Shown here piece by piece: positions 1-5,916 of a DNA stretch of 6,294 bases. Under the pieces are notes generated by a model, which was not told the DNA's origin, ran no database searches, and saw nothing but the letters and a program-made list of their open reading frames with translations. Origin of the DNA: Deltaproteobacteria bacterium. GTDB lineage: Bacteria; Desulfobacterota; GWC2-55-46. Every line of letters starts with the position of its first letter. Positions within the stretch are counted from its first letter, which is position 1. Position numbers and translations under genes: made by a program. The stretch spans positions 1 to 6,294 of the forward strand of contig JACRNN010000027.1 in NCBI GenBank assembly GCA_016234955.1, in the 5' to 3' direction.

Positions 1-1033
1 CCAGTAGGCGTCGTTGCACTGGGACTTGAAGAGATGGCGCTCCGCGTCCGCCAGCCCCTCATCCCACTGCCTCCCCTCGGCCCTCTCCCGCAGAGACTGG
101 CTCGCAAGGAGCATCCTTTTATGCATCCAGTTGGCCTCCGGATACTTGGAGAAAAAATTCCTCCAAGTGCCGCCCTGGAAAAACCTCCTGACCTCTTCGC
201 CCCTCTCCCACGTCCTGGCCTCTTCCACAAGCTCGCCGTACTCCCTTGAGGCCGTTGCCGGGAGCGACCACTCCCCCATCTCCATGTAGGATGTTGCCGG
301 CAGGTATACCCTGCCAACTGGGCCGGCGCTCTCTATGTATTCGCCCATCTTTACGGGCTTGAGCCAGTGGAGGTTCTTCTCCATCCAGCTGAAGAAGCCC
401 TCGAGCCATCCCTCGTCAAAGACCCACTTCGCCGTTCCCGGCCAGACCCCGAACTTCTCGCCGTCGTCCCCGTATATGGCCGCGTCCCCGCGCTTCAAGA
501 AGCCCTTGAGCCCCCTCAGATGGGCCTCGAGCGCGTCCACGGGCTTGAAGGGTATAAGGTACCTGAGGGCCTCGCTCCCGGGGAAGACCTTTATGATGTT
601 GCCCTGGTCTTCGGTTACGTAGTAGCCGCCAAGCTCTTCCCTCCCGAGCCCGGACTTGATGAAGTGGTAGTCATCGACGAGTATGTACTCCATACCCGCT
701 TTTTTTAGAGTAGTCGGCAGATCCGGCTCCCATACCCTCTCGGCGAGCCATATGCCGCGGGGCCTGAAACCAAAGACCTCCTCCAGCTTATCCGACATCA
801 TCGTTATCTGGTTCAGCCTGTCGGCCTGGGGTATGACCTGGAGGATAGGCTCGTAGTACCCGCCTCCCATGACCTCGGCCGAACCCGGACGTATGGATGG
901 TAAGCTTTATGGAGGGGTGCTTTGAAATGGCCTTGAGGAACGGCCCGTAGGAGTTCTCGTAGGCCGCTTCAATCACCTCCGGGAAGTTCCCGGCCGGCTG
1001 GTGGTTGTGGATGCAGAATATGAAATAGGTCAT
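1..1033 (-). pseudogene. GH57 alpha-glucan enzyme (4-alpha-glucanotransferase/alpha-amylase type), frameshifted and cut by the window edge
   Basis: The N-terminal frame (1033 to about 884, 50 codons) carries HNHQPAGNF (residues 9-17), the first conserved region of GH57. The protein then continues in another frame from 882 to 1 (294 codons, no stop). That frame contains VMGGGYYEP, IWLAERVWEP (Glu codon 739-741, the catalytic nucleophile position in GH57), GDDGEKFGVWPG (second Asp codon about 463-465, the acid/base position) and SQCNDAYW at the left edge. Against the usual family layout, about 24-25 residues are missing between HTSG and AEVMGGG, the segment that normally contains an LLEW-like helix. 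The simplest explanation is an out-of-frame deletion of about 70 bp near 883. Members transfer or hydrolyse alpha-1,4-glucans, usually in the cytoplasm. A GGAGGG stretch (1046-1051) lies 12 nt before the ATG, which is a long spacing. It starts 237 bp after the glcF-like stop. The family call is firm. The exact substrate is not, and an assembly error is possible. Confidence 0.85.
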
Positions 1034-1102
1034 TTAGGAGAAAAGCCCTCCAATTCGCATTTTGCGGAGAGTATCGGAACAGCTAATGAACCTCTGATTA
1101 AT

Positions 1103-1203
1103 CCTTTTTTTGATGTCATTGAGGAGCGCACGCCACGAAAATCTCTAACTATTTGATTTACTTTAAGACGAGATTGCCGCGTTACGCTCGCAATGACCAA
1201 AGG
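1103..1203. repeat. About 100-bp imperfect palindromic intergenic repeat
   Basis: The left arm (1115-1145) begins GTCATTG and ends AATCTC. The right arm (1170-1197) begins GAGATTG and ends CAATGAC, and the arms are imperfect reverse complements around a 24-nt AT-rich centre. The symmetry extends outwards: CCTTTT at 1103 faces AAAGG at 1199-1203. The arm sequence (GTCATTGCGAGCG...GCAATCTC on the minus strand) resembles a dispersed repeat common in environmental proteobacterial and Nitrospirota genomes. That resemblance is from memory. It sits between the glcF-like stop and the GH57 start. It could be a non-autonomous mobile repeat or fold as a long hairpin in the transcript. Confidence 0.6.
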
Positions 1204-1218
1204 AAAAATTTTTAGTAT

Positions 1219-1268
1219 GGGTGGGGCTGCGCCCGCCTTCCTGAGCGATGGAAACCGGGCTTAAGCCC
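1219..1268 (-). terminator. Weak candidate terminator after the glcF-like gene
   Basis: Read on the minus strand, the stop codon is followed within 3 nt by the palindrome GGGCTTAAGCCC (1257-1268). Next comes a GC-rich hairpin with GGGC (1224-1227) pairing with GCCC (1231-1234), extendable by a GG/CC pair across a small internal loop. A T5 run follows about 12 nt further on (around 1207-1211). The T tract is too distant for a textbook Rho-independent terminator, so this is a candidate only. Confidence 0.25.
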
Positions 1269-1270
1269 CT

Positions 1271-2551
1271 CTAAAGCAACTCAACGACGTGCGCCACCTT
1301 CGCCTTCACCCCGTACCTGTGCATGGCGTCCCTCAACTGCACCATGCACCCAGGGCAGGCGGTAACGACCACGTCGGCCCCGGTATCCCTTACGCTCTCG
1401 GCCTTCCTCCTGGTTATCTCTATGGAGAGGTCGTAGTTCGAGAGGCTCAAGCCCCCGCCAAGCCCGCAACAGCTGCACGGGTGCTTCATCTCCTTCAACT
1501 CAACCCCTTGAGCGCCCGATATAAGCTCCCTGGGCTCATCCCTCACCCCCTGAGCCCTGCCGAGGTGGCACGGGTCGTGGTAGGTGACGCGCACCGGGGC
1601 ACCGCCCATGCCCCTGCCTTTGCCCGTAAAGTCGAGATCATGCGTTAGAAGCTCGGTTATGTCCCGCACCCTCGAAGAGAACGCCTCGACCCGCGCCCTC
1701 AATTCAGGCACCTCGGAGAGGAGGTCCCTGAAGAGTTTTTTAAGCCCATAGCCGCATGTGGCGCACGACGTTACGATGTAATCGAGGGAGTGCGCCTCGA
1801 ATACCTCGAGGTTCTTCAACGCCATCTCCCTGGCCGAGTCGAGGTCCCCCGTAGAGTACGCCGGCATGCCGCAGCAGACCTGGCCCTGAGGCACTATGAC
1901 CGTCGCGCCGGCGCGCTTCAAGACGTCTATGGACGCGGAGCCGATATTCGGCATCAGGTAATTGACCCCGCACCCGGCGTAGAAGGCGACCCTCGGCCCG
2001 GACGGGTGCGCGACAGGCCCTCCAAGGACCTTGACCTCCGGGAGATCGAGGAACGGCGTCCCGGCAAGCGGCGGCAGGAGCCTGTTGCTCGCTATCACCG
2101 CTCCCATTAGCGGCAGGGGGAACCTTGCAAGCAAGCCGTTTTCAGAGGGCGCGTCCTTCAGGAATATCCCCTGGAAGCGGCTTGCGAGCTTGAGCGCGAG
2201 CGGCGCCATTCTTCCGGGGGAGACGAGGTTCTTGAAGATAAGGCTTGCGGCGAACGGGAGCCCCTTGTTTCGGGCCAGATCCGCCCTCGCCGCGGCGAAT
2301 ACCCCGGTCGTATTCACCCCGTTGGGGCAACTCCCCTTGCAGGCCCCGCACAGCGTGCACTCCTTGATGTGCCTTACGTACTCGTCGCTCTGCGGTAATT
2401 CGGATTTGAGGTGCGACCCTATGAGCGTGAGCTTGCCGCGCGCGCAGGCCGTCTCCCTGCCCAACACCCTGAACGTGGGGCAGACGGACCTGCAGGTCCC
2501 GCACCTTACGCACTTCTCCAACTCGTCTTTAAGCTCTTCAAGAGGCTTCAT
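1271..2551 (-). CDS. glcF: GlcF-like iron-sulfur subunit of a glycolate/D-lactate-type dehydrogenase
   Basis: The 426-residue protein accepts electrons from a partner flavoprotein oxidising 2-hydroxyacids and passes them on towards the quinone pool, at the inner face of the membrane. Two [4Fe-4S] ferredoxin motifs lie at the N-terminus: CVRCGTCRSVCP (residues 14-25) and CTLCGACKGSCP (65-76). Two cysteine-rich CCG domains follow. The first has C194, CCG at 226-228 and CATC at 263-266. The second has C328, CCG at 361-363 and CPGC at 399-402. Length and order match GlcF. I chose the ATG at 2551 because family similarity begins at MKPLEELKDELEKC. The frame stays open to an ATG at 2611 (20 more residues), and a GTG at 2569 is also possible. 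No strong ribosome site supports any of the three. It lies downstream of the GlcD-like gene, separated by 255 bp of palindromes. Substrate (glycolate, D-lactate or other) cannot be told from sequence. Confidence 0.9.
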   Translation of the reverse strand: MKPLEELKDELEKCVRCGTCRSVCPTFRVLGRETACARGKLTLIGSHLKSELPQSDEYVRHIKECTLCGACKGSCPNGVNTTGVFAAARADLARNKGLPFAASLIFKNLVSPGRMAPLALKLASRFQGIFLKDAPSENGLLARFPLPLMGAVIASNRLLPPLAGTPFLDLPEVKVLGGPVAHPSGPRVAFYAGCGVNYLMPNIGSASIDVLKRAGATVIVPQGQVCCGMPAYSTGDLDSAREMALKNLEVFEAHSLDYIVTSCATCGYGLKKLFRDLLSEVPELRARVEAFSSRVRDITELLTHDLDFTGKGRGMGGAPVRVTYHDPCHLGRAQGVRDEPRELISGAQGVELKEMKHPCSCCGLGGGLSLSNYDLSIEITRRKAESVRDTGADVVVTACPGCMVQLRDAMHRYGVKAKVAHVVELL

Positions 2552-2620
2552 CGATAGTATGTGCACCGCCAATGGACGGGTTCCCGGGTAAAGGAGACAA
2601 TGAACATGCATAGCGAGCGC

Positions 2621-2643
2621 ATTCCCCGCAGCTTGTTGCGGGG
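2621..2643. repeat. GC-rich palindrome, copy 1
   Basis: CCCCGCA (2624-2630) pairs with TGCGGGG (2637-2643) around GCTTGT. The 23-bp unit, starting with ATT, recurs at 2687-2709 with one substitution (T to C at the 16th base). It lies about 70 bp upstream of the chosen glcF-like start. REP-like by form. Confidence 0.7.
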
Positions 2644-2686
2644 CAAGCGAGCGAATAGAAATATATGTTCCCTTTATATGTCGAAG

Positions 2687-2709
2687 ATTCCCCGCAGCTT
2701 GCTGCGGGG
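2687..2709. repeat. GC-rich palindrome, copy 2
   Basis: CCCCGCAGC (2690-2698) and GCTGCGGGG (2701-2709) are perfect reverse complements separated by TT. In practice it would fold as a 7- to 8-bp stem with a short loop. It is the same 23-bp unit as at 2621-2643, in the same orientation, 66 bp apart start to start. Confidence 0.7.
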
Positions 2710-2721
2710 AGCTTCAACCAC

Positions 2722-2741
2722 CCCGCGTGCCAAGCAGCGGG
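2722..2741. repeat. Diverged GC-rich palindrome, copy 3
   Basis: CCCGC (2722-2726) pairs with GCGGG (2737-2741) and TGC (2728-2730) with GCA (2734-2736), with G2727 bulged and CAA as loop. It shares the CCCGC...CAAGC...GCGGG plan of the two copies to its left, so it is probably a diverged relative. Confidence 0.5.
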
Positions 2742-2744
2742 TAT

Positions 2745-2807
2745 CCGAAGGAAAATCGGTTTTATTTACACGCGGCAAGCCGCGCTTAATTTACCCGAAG
2801 GAAAAAT
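2745..2807. repeat. Palindrome flanked by a short direct repeat
   Basis: CCGAAGGAAAAT (2745-2756) and CCGAAGGAAAAAT (2795-2807) are near-identical direct repeats. Between them lies the palindrome CGCGGC-AA-GCCGCG (2771-2784). The right copy reaches the first base of the glcD-like stop codon. A related CCAAAGGAAAAATT stands at 1197-1210, directly beside the palindromic repeat before the GH57 gene. Read on the minus strand the hairpin follows the glcD-like stop by about 20 nt, but no T tract follows, so it does not look like a standard terminator. Confidence 0.5.
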
Positions 2808-4231
2808 TAAAACACCTTGGCCAAGGTCTCTTTCTCAACCGTGCGCCTTCCCTTCCATCCGGGGAATATCTTGCCAGGGTTCAATATGCCGTTCGGGTCG
2901 AAGGTCTTTTTTATCCCCTTCATGATCTCCACGGCCTGCGGGCTCAACTCCATGCCGAGGTACGGGGCCTTTGTAACGCCTATGCCGTGCTCGCCGGATA
3001 TGGTGCCGTCGAGCCTGAGGGCGAGGCCAAAGACCTCGGCCACGGCCTCTTCGGCGTTTTTGGCCTCGGCCGGGTCTTTCCTGTCGTACATGATGTTGGC
3101 GTGGATATTGCCGTCCCCGGCGTGTCCGAAGCTCGCTATGAGCAGGCCCCTTTTCCGGGCTATCCCCTGGAGCCCGAGTATGAGCTCGGTTATCCTCGAC
3201 CTCGGCACCACGACGTCCTCGTTTATCTTGTTGGGCTTTGCCCTGAATAGCGCCGCGGAGATAGACCTGCGCGCCTGCCAGAGGTCCTTGACCTCCTTCT
3301 TGGACGCGGCGATCTCGGCCCTTGAGGCGTTATTATCGAGGCATATCTTCCTTATGGTCTCCGCGTCCCTGACAGCGGCATCCCTCTCGCCGTCGGTCTC
3401 TATCAGGAGCACCGCCTCGGCGGCCGGCAGTCCAACCTTCGCGTACTCCTCGACGCACCGGATGCTCGTAGAGTCCATCAGCTCGAGCGTGGAGGGTATT
3501 ATCCTCGACCTTATTATCCGCGAGACCGTGGAGGCCGCGTCCTTCAGGTCGTTGAATACGGCAAGGAGCGTCTTTGTCTCCTCGGGGAGCGGCAGGAGCC
3601 TCAACCTGGCCCTGGTTATTATCCCGAGAGTGCCCTCGGAGCCCACGAGGAGCCTTGTGAGGTCGTACCCGACCACGCCCTTGGCGGTCCTCACACCGGT
3701 CTGGATTATCCCGCCGGTCGGAAGCACCACTTCAAGGCCGAGCACGTAATCGCGGGTAACCCCGTATTTCACGGCCCTGGGCCCTCCGGCGCACTCCGCG
3801 ATATTGCCGCCTATGGTGGAGAATTTCAGACTCGACGGGTCCGGCGGATAGAAGAGGCCAAGCCTCTCGACCTCCTGCTGGAACTCCCACGTGACGACGC
3901 CGGGCTCCACCAGGGCCGTCAGGTTCTCCGTGTCAATCTCCAGGACCCTCTTCATCCGCTCGGTCGAGATAACCACCCCGCCCTCAACCGGAAGGCTCCC
4001 GCCGGTAAAGCCCGTGCCCGCGCCCCTCGGCACCACCGGGAACCCCTCGGAGTTCGCCATCTTGACGATGAGGGATATCTCCTCCGGGCCGCCGGGGAAG
4101 ACCACGGCCTCTGGCGGATAGAGCGTGTTCGTGGCGTCGTATGAATAGCAGAGGAGGTCCTCTTTAGCGAACGAGGCGTTCTTCTCGCCGACTATCCTCT
4201 TAAGCTCGTTTTTTACGGGTTCGCTCAACAT
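2807..4231 (-). CDS. glcD: GlcD-like FAD-linked 2-hydroxyacid dehydrogenase subunit
   Basis: The 474-residue flavoprotein oxidises a 2-hydroxyacid such as glycolate or D-lactate to the 2-oxoacid through FAD. The PCMH-type FAD-binding domain spans about residues 36-215, with PRGAGTGFTGG (68-78), YPPDPSS (128-134), GGNIAECAGG (141-150) and GSEGTLGI (197-204). The FAD-oxidase C-terminal domain spans about 217-456, with HAGDGNIH (370-377), SGEHGIG (412-418, containing the conserved His 415) and DPNGILNPGKIF (445-456). Length matches GlcD. I chose the ATG at 4231 because similarity begins at MLSEPVKNELKRIVG and an AGGG stands about 7 nt upstream. The frame stays open to an ATG at 4441, but that 70-residue leader has no family character. 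No signal peptide is seen, so it is probably cytoplasmic. The GlcF-like partner is next downstream. No GlcE homologue is present, as in two-subunit relatives. Glycolate versus D-lactate is undecided. Confidence 0.92.
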   Translation of the reverse strand: MLSEPVKNELKRIVGEKNASFAKEDLLCYSYDATNTLYPPEAVVFPGGPEEISLIVKMANSEGFPVVPRGAGTGFTGGSLPVEGGVVISTERMKRVLEIDTENLTALVEPGVVTWEFQQEVERLGLFYPPDPSSLKFSTIGGNIAECAGGPRAVKYGVTRDYVLGLEVVLPTGGIIQTGVRTAKGVVGYDLTRLLVGSEGTLGIITRARLRLLPLPEETKTLLAVFNDLKDAASTVSRIIRSRIIPSTLELMDSTSIRCVEEYAKVGLPAAEAVLLIETDGERDAAVRDAETIRKICLDNNASRAEIAASKKEVKDLWQARRSISAALFRAKPNKINEDVVVPRSRITELILGLQGIARKRGLLIASFGHAGDGNIHANIMYDRKDPAEAKNAEEAVAEVFGLALRLDGTISGEHGIGVTKAPYLGMELSPQAVEIMKGIKKTFDPNGILNPGKIFPGWKGRRTVEKETLAKVF

Positions 4232-4444
4232 GGTTTTCCCTGCGGCCGGGCAACGCGGCGCGCCCCTCCGTAAGCAATGGCTCTGGCTGTACGCCCGCCA
4301 TCTGTCTTCTACCGGCGTTTGGAAATGGAAAGGCGACAGACCACCGCCACGCCCCATGTTAAAGGTTATCAAAAAAGCGGGGGAATGTCCACAGAAGGCG
4401 GATAAGATAAGGGAAGGAGGATAGATTGCGCAGGTCATCATATA

Positions 4445-4469
4445 GTTGGGTTTCGTTCCTCAACCCAAC
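4445..4469. repeat. Hairpin repeat with GTTGGGTT stem
   Basis: GTTGGGTT (4445-4452) is the perfect reverse complement of AACCCAAC (4462-4469), with a 9-nt loop, TCGTTCCTC. The stem, loop and flanking TA/CCTAC match from memory a widely dispersed intergenic repeat seen in many environmental bacterial genomes. No T tract follows on either strand. Confidence 0.6.
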
Positions 4470-4527
4470 CTACCCTGCTATGAGAAAGGGTAATAAAATT
4501 CATCCGATACGTTAAGCCGTTTTCTCA

Positions 4528-4555
4528 TTGACAACTTTTCCAAAATATGTGTTAT
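4528..4555 (+). promoter_or_regulatory. Possible sigma-70-like promoter pointing towards the IS
   Basis: A perfect -35 consensus TTGACA (4528-4533) is followed after 16 bp by TGTTAT (4550-4555), a moderate -10 match. It reads rightwards, against all genes in the window, and no plus-strand gene follows before the IS. It may be chance in an AT-rich stretch, or it may drive antisense RNA into orfB. Confidence 0.25.
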
Positions 4556-4607
4556 TTTTAGCTTAGCCGTTCAGATAATAACTAATTCTCCATTCGCTCC
4601 TACTGGC

Positions 4608-4632
4608 GGGTTCAATCTTGCAGATTGAACCC
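4608..4632. repeat. Perfect 11-bp stem hairpin beside the IS
   Basis: GGGTTCAATCT (4608-4618) and AGATTGAACCC (4622-4632) are exact reverse complements around a 3-nt loop, TGC. It ends 20 bp before the IS left end and directly adjoins one arm of the palindrome the IS appears to have split. No T tract follows on either strand, so it is more like a REP-type repeat than a classical terminator. Confidence 0.65.
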
Positions 4633-4652
4633 TAATGATTCGTGGTTGCCAT

Positions 4653-4680
4653 TGATCTTCCCCCGAAATTTTGGACACAC
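4653..4680. repeat. IS terminal inverted repeat, orfB side
   Basis: It starts TGATCTTCCCCCGA and ends TTGGACACAC. It matches the reverse complement of 5889-5916 at 22 of 28 positions; the mismatches are at positions 3, 4, 15, 16, 18 and 19. The TGATC start and GGACAC inner part are typical of the IS3 group. Confidence 0.85.
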
Positions 4681-4682
4681 GG

Positions 4683-5546
4683 TTAAGCTACTTTTGACTG
4701 CTCGAACGCAAGGGGCGAACGGTATCCCAATGCCGAGTGCCGCCTGAGGCGGTTGTAGAACACCTCGATGTACTCGAAAATTCCCCTCTTTGCCTCCGCC
4801 CTTGTCTTGTACCTCTCGAAGTAAACAAGCTCCGTTTTCAGGGTATGGAAGAACGTTTCAGTAACGGCGTTGTCGTGGCAGTCGCCCTTGTTGCTCATAC
4901 TCTGGATGGCTTTGCAACGCTTCAGGGCTTTCCTGAAGGCAACGCTTGCGTATTGGCTGCCACGGTCAGAGTGGAAGATAAGCCCAGGGGCCGGTCTACG
5001 CCTCATTACGGCCTGATTGAAAGCCCTTAAGACAAGAGCCGTATCTATCCTGTCCCCCATTGCCCAGCCCACTATCTGACGCGAAAACACGTCAAGGACG
5101 ACCGTTAGGTACAGCCGGCCTTCCTCGGTCCACACGTAAGTGATATCGGACGTCCAGACCTTGTTGGGCCCGTCAGCCGTAAAGCGCCGCTCAAGAAGGT
5201 TCTCGTCAACTAAAAGACAATGTCTGGAGTTGGTCGTAGCCTTGAACCTCCGCCTGGTCTTTGCCATTATCCCGTTTACGCGCATGAGCCTGGCTATTCG
5301 GTTCTCCCCACACCGAAGGCCGGCGTCCCTCAGGTCCTCGGTAATGCGCGGGCTCCCGTATGTGCCACGGCTGGCCTTGTAAAACCGCCTGATCGCCTCC
5401 AGAAGGGCCTCGTTCTCCTTCAGCCGTCTTTTAGTGTCCCTTCCTCTCAACCAGGCGTAATAGCCGCTCCTTGTTACACCAAAAAGCCGGCACATCCTCT
5501 CCACCGCGAACTTGGAGCGCTCTCTTTCCATGAACCCGTACTTCAT
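4683..5546 (-). CDS. IS3-family transposase OrfB (DDE catalytic domain)
   Basis: The 287-residue protein contains the catalytic domain, which as an OrfAB fusion cuts and joins the element ends in IS3 copy-out transposition. An HTH_21-like region (about residues 45-100, including GTYGSPRI) precedes the integrase core. The catalytic residues are D134 (in TSDITYV), D194 (in FHSDRGSQYA) and E230 (in TETFFHTLKTE), giving the DD(35)E spacing of the family. The C-terminus, NRLRRHSALGYRSPLAFE, is also typical. The ATG overlaps the orfA stop by 4 nt (ATGA), so OrfB could be made alone by coupling. The frame is open upstream as far as the slippage site, as a fusion needs. It stops 30 bp inside the element end. 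Confidence 0.95.
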   Translation of the reverse strand: MKYGFMERERSKFAVERMCRLFGVTRSGYYAWLRGRDTKRRLKENEALLEAIRRFYKASRGTYGSPRITEDLRDAGLRCGENRIARLMRVNGIMAKTRRRFKATTNSRHCLLVDENLLERRFTADGPNKVWTSDITYVWTEEGRLYLTVVLDVFSRQIVGWAMGDRIDTALVLRAFNQAVMRRRPAPGLIFHSDRGSQYASVAFRKALKRCKAIQSMSNKGDCHDNAVTETFFHTLKTELVYFERYKTRAEAKRGIFEYIEVFYNRLRRHSALGYRSPLAFEQSKVA

Positions 5547-5845
5547 CCGCGGTGTTTTGAGAAGATGGCCAACGCCTTTTTTAAAATCTCCCGGTCCTCC
5601 TTGAGAGATGTGTTCTCCCTCTGGAGCCGTCTCAGCTCCTCGTCCTGTGGCTTAAGGCGCCCCTTCCCAGGGAAGGCCCCCTCGGAATCCTCATTGAGCT
5701 GCCTCTTCCACTTGTGTAAAAGCATCTCATGAATCCCGAGGCTTCTTGCCACTTCCGCAACTGACCGCCCGCCCTCGACTACCTGCCTTACAGCCTCCCT
5801 CTTGAACTCACTGTCGAACTTCCTCCTGCCGATTCCTCCCTCCAT
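5543..5845 (-). CDS. IS3-family OrfA (helix-turn-helix end-binding protein)
   Basis: The 100-residue protein has an HTH_Tnp_1-type helix-turn-helix at about residues 9-50 (RKFDSEFKREAVRQV, then VAEVARSLGI and LHKWKRQ), which binds the terminal repeats. A leucine-zipper-like coiled coil follows (EELRRLQREN...LKEDREILKKAL, about 68-92), which multimerises OrfA and OrfAB. I chose the ATG at 5845 rather than the in-frame GTG at 5851, because GGAGG at 5853-5857 is 7 nt from the ATG but only 1 nt from the GTG. Expressed alone, OrfA usually limits transposition. Its last codons contain the slippage site that leads into orfB. Confidence 0.92.
   Translation of the reverse strand: MEGGIGRRKFDSEFKREAVRQVVEGGRSVAEVARSLGIHEMLLHKWKRQLNEDSEGAFPGKGRLKPQDEELRRLQRENTSLKEDREILKKALAIFSKHRG
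5576..5582 (-). other. Programmed -1 frameshift site, A6G
   Basis: The minus strand reads A-AAA-AAG with the zero-frame codons tta aaa aag of orfA (residues about 88-90), which is the canonical IS3-family slippery heptamer. A -1 shift here continues GVGHLLKTPR and then straight into the orfB frame at its ATG, with no stop. The predicted OrfAB fusion is about 387 residues. Confidence 0.85.
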
Positions 5846-5852
5846 CTTCACA

Positions 5853-5857
5853 CCTCC
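5853..5857 (-). promoter_or_regulatory. Ribosome binding site of orfA
   Basis: GGAGG on the minus strand with a 7-nt spacer to the ATG at 5845. It rules against the GTG at 5851 as start. Confidence 0.75.
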
Positions 5858-5888
5858 AGGATTAGATTCCTATAACACTAACCTTTCG

Positions 5889-5916
5889 GTGTGTCCACTA
5901 AATCGGGGGAAGGGCA
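5889..5916. repeat. IS terminal inverted repeat, orfA side
   Basis: Read inward on the minus strand it starts TGCCCTTCCCCCGA and ends GTGGACACAC. It pairs with 4653-4680 at 22 of 28 positions. It lies about 30 bp upstream of the orfA ribosome site, so the orfA promoter should overlap or adjoin it, though no clear -35/-10 is visible. Confidence 0.85.

Larger units (their letters stand above)
4232..4652. other. Non-coding region between the glcD-like gene and the IS element
   Basis: No credible gene is seen in these 421 bases. The right two thirds (about 4440-4640) are more AT-rich than the genes. Two strong hairpins lie here (4445-4469 and 4608-4632), together with a longer-range inverted repeat, ATGAGAAA (4480-4487) with TTTCTCAT (4521-4528). 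The promoter of the glcD-like gene should lie here or inside the IS, but I could not identify a convincing minus-strand -35/-10 pair. Confidence 0.5.
4653..5916 (-). mobile_element. IS3-family insertion sequence (IS3 group), about 1264 bp
   Basis: The element has a two-frame transposase (orfA, orfB) with a slippage site, imperfect terminal inverted repeats with TG...CA tips, and a length usual for IS3. Both reading frames are open and the catalytic triad is present, so it looks complete and possibly active. Target duplication is unclear. With ends at 4653 and 5916 the flanks are CAT and TCC. If the right end is placed at 5914, CAT flanks both sides (4650-4652 and 5915-5917), a 3-bp duplication of the usual IS3 size. 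It lies between the HD-GYP gene and the glcD-like gene and reads in the same direction as both. Confidence 0.88.

Noticed and set aside
335..708. Plus-strand frames of about 95-113 codons within the left region
   Set aside because: They are antisense to the GH57 reading frame, which carries clear catalytic motifs through the same bases.
2031..2591. A 186-codon open frame on the plus strand
   Set aside because: It is antisense to the glcF-like gene, whose iron-sulfur motifs show which strand is coding.
2621..2709. The two 23-bp palindromes as a CRISPR array
   Set aside because: Only two copies are present, the spacing is irregular relative to the diverged third copy, the intervening sequence is AT-rich intergenic DNA, and no cas gene is present.
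2561..3250. A 229-codon plus-strand frame across the repeat cluster
   Set aside because: It runs through palindromes and then antisense to the glcD-like gene. The translation looks like repeat sequence followed by antisense noise.
2817..3749. A 310-codon open frame on the plus strand
   Set aside because: It lies wholly antisense to the glcD-like gene and shows no family motifs. Long antisense frames are expected in GC-rich genes with strong codon bias.
4232..4441. A 70-residue N-terminal extension of the GlcD-like protein
   Set aside because: It is open in frame but lacks family similarity or a convincing signal peptide. The protein from 4231 already has full family length.
4608..4632. The perfect hairpin as a Rho-independent terminator
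   Set aside because: The stem is strong, but no T tract follows it on either strand.
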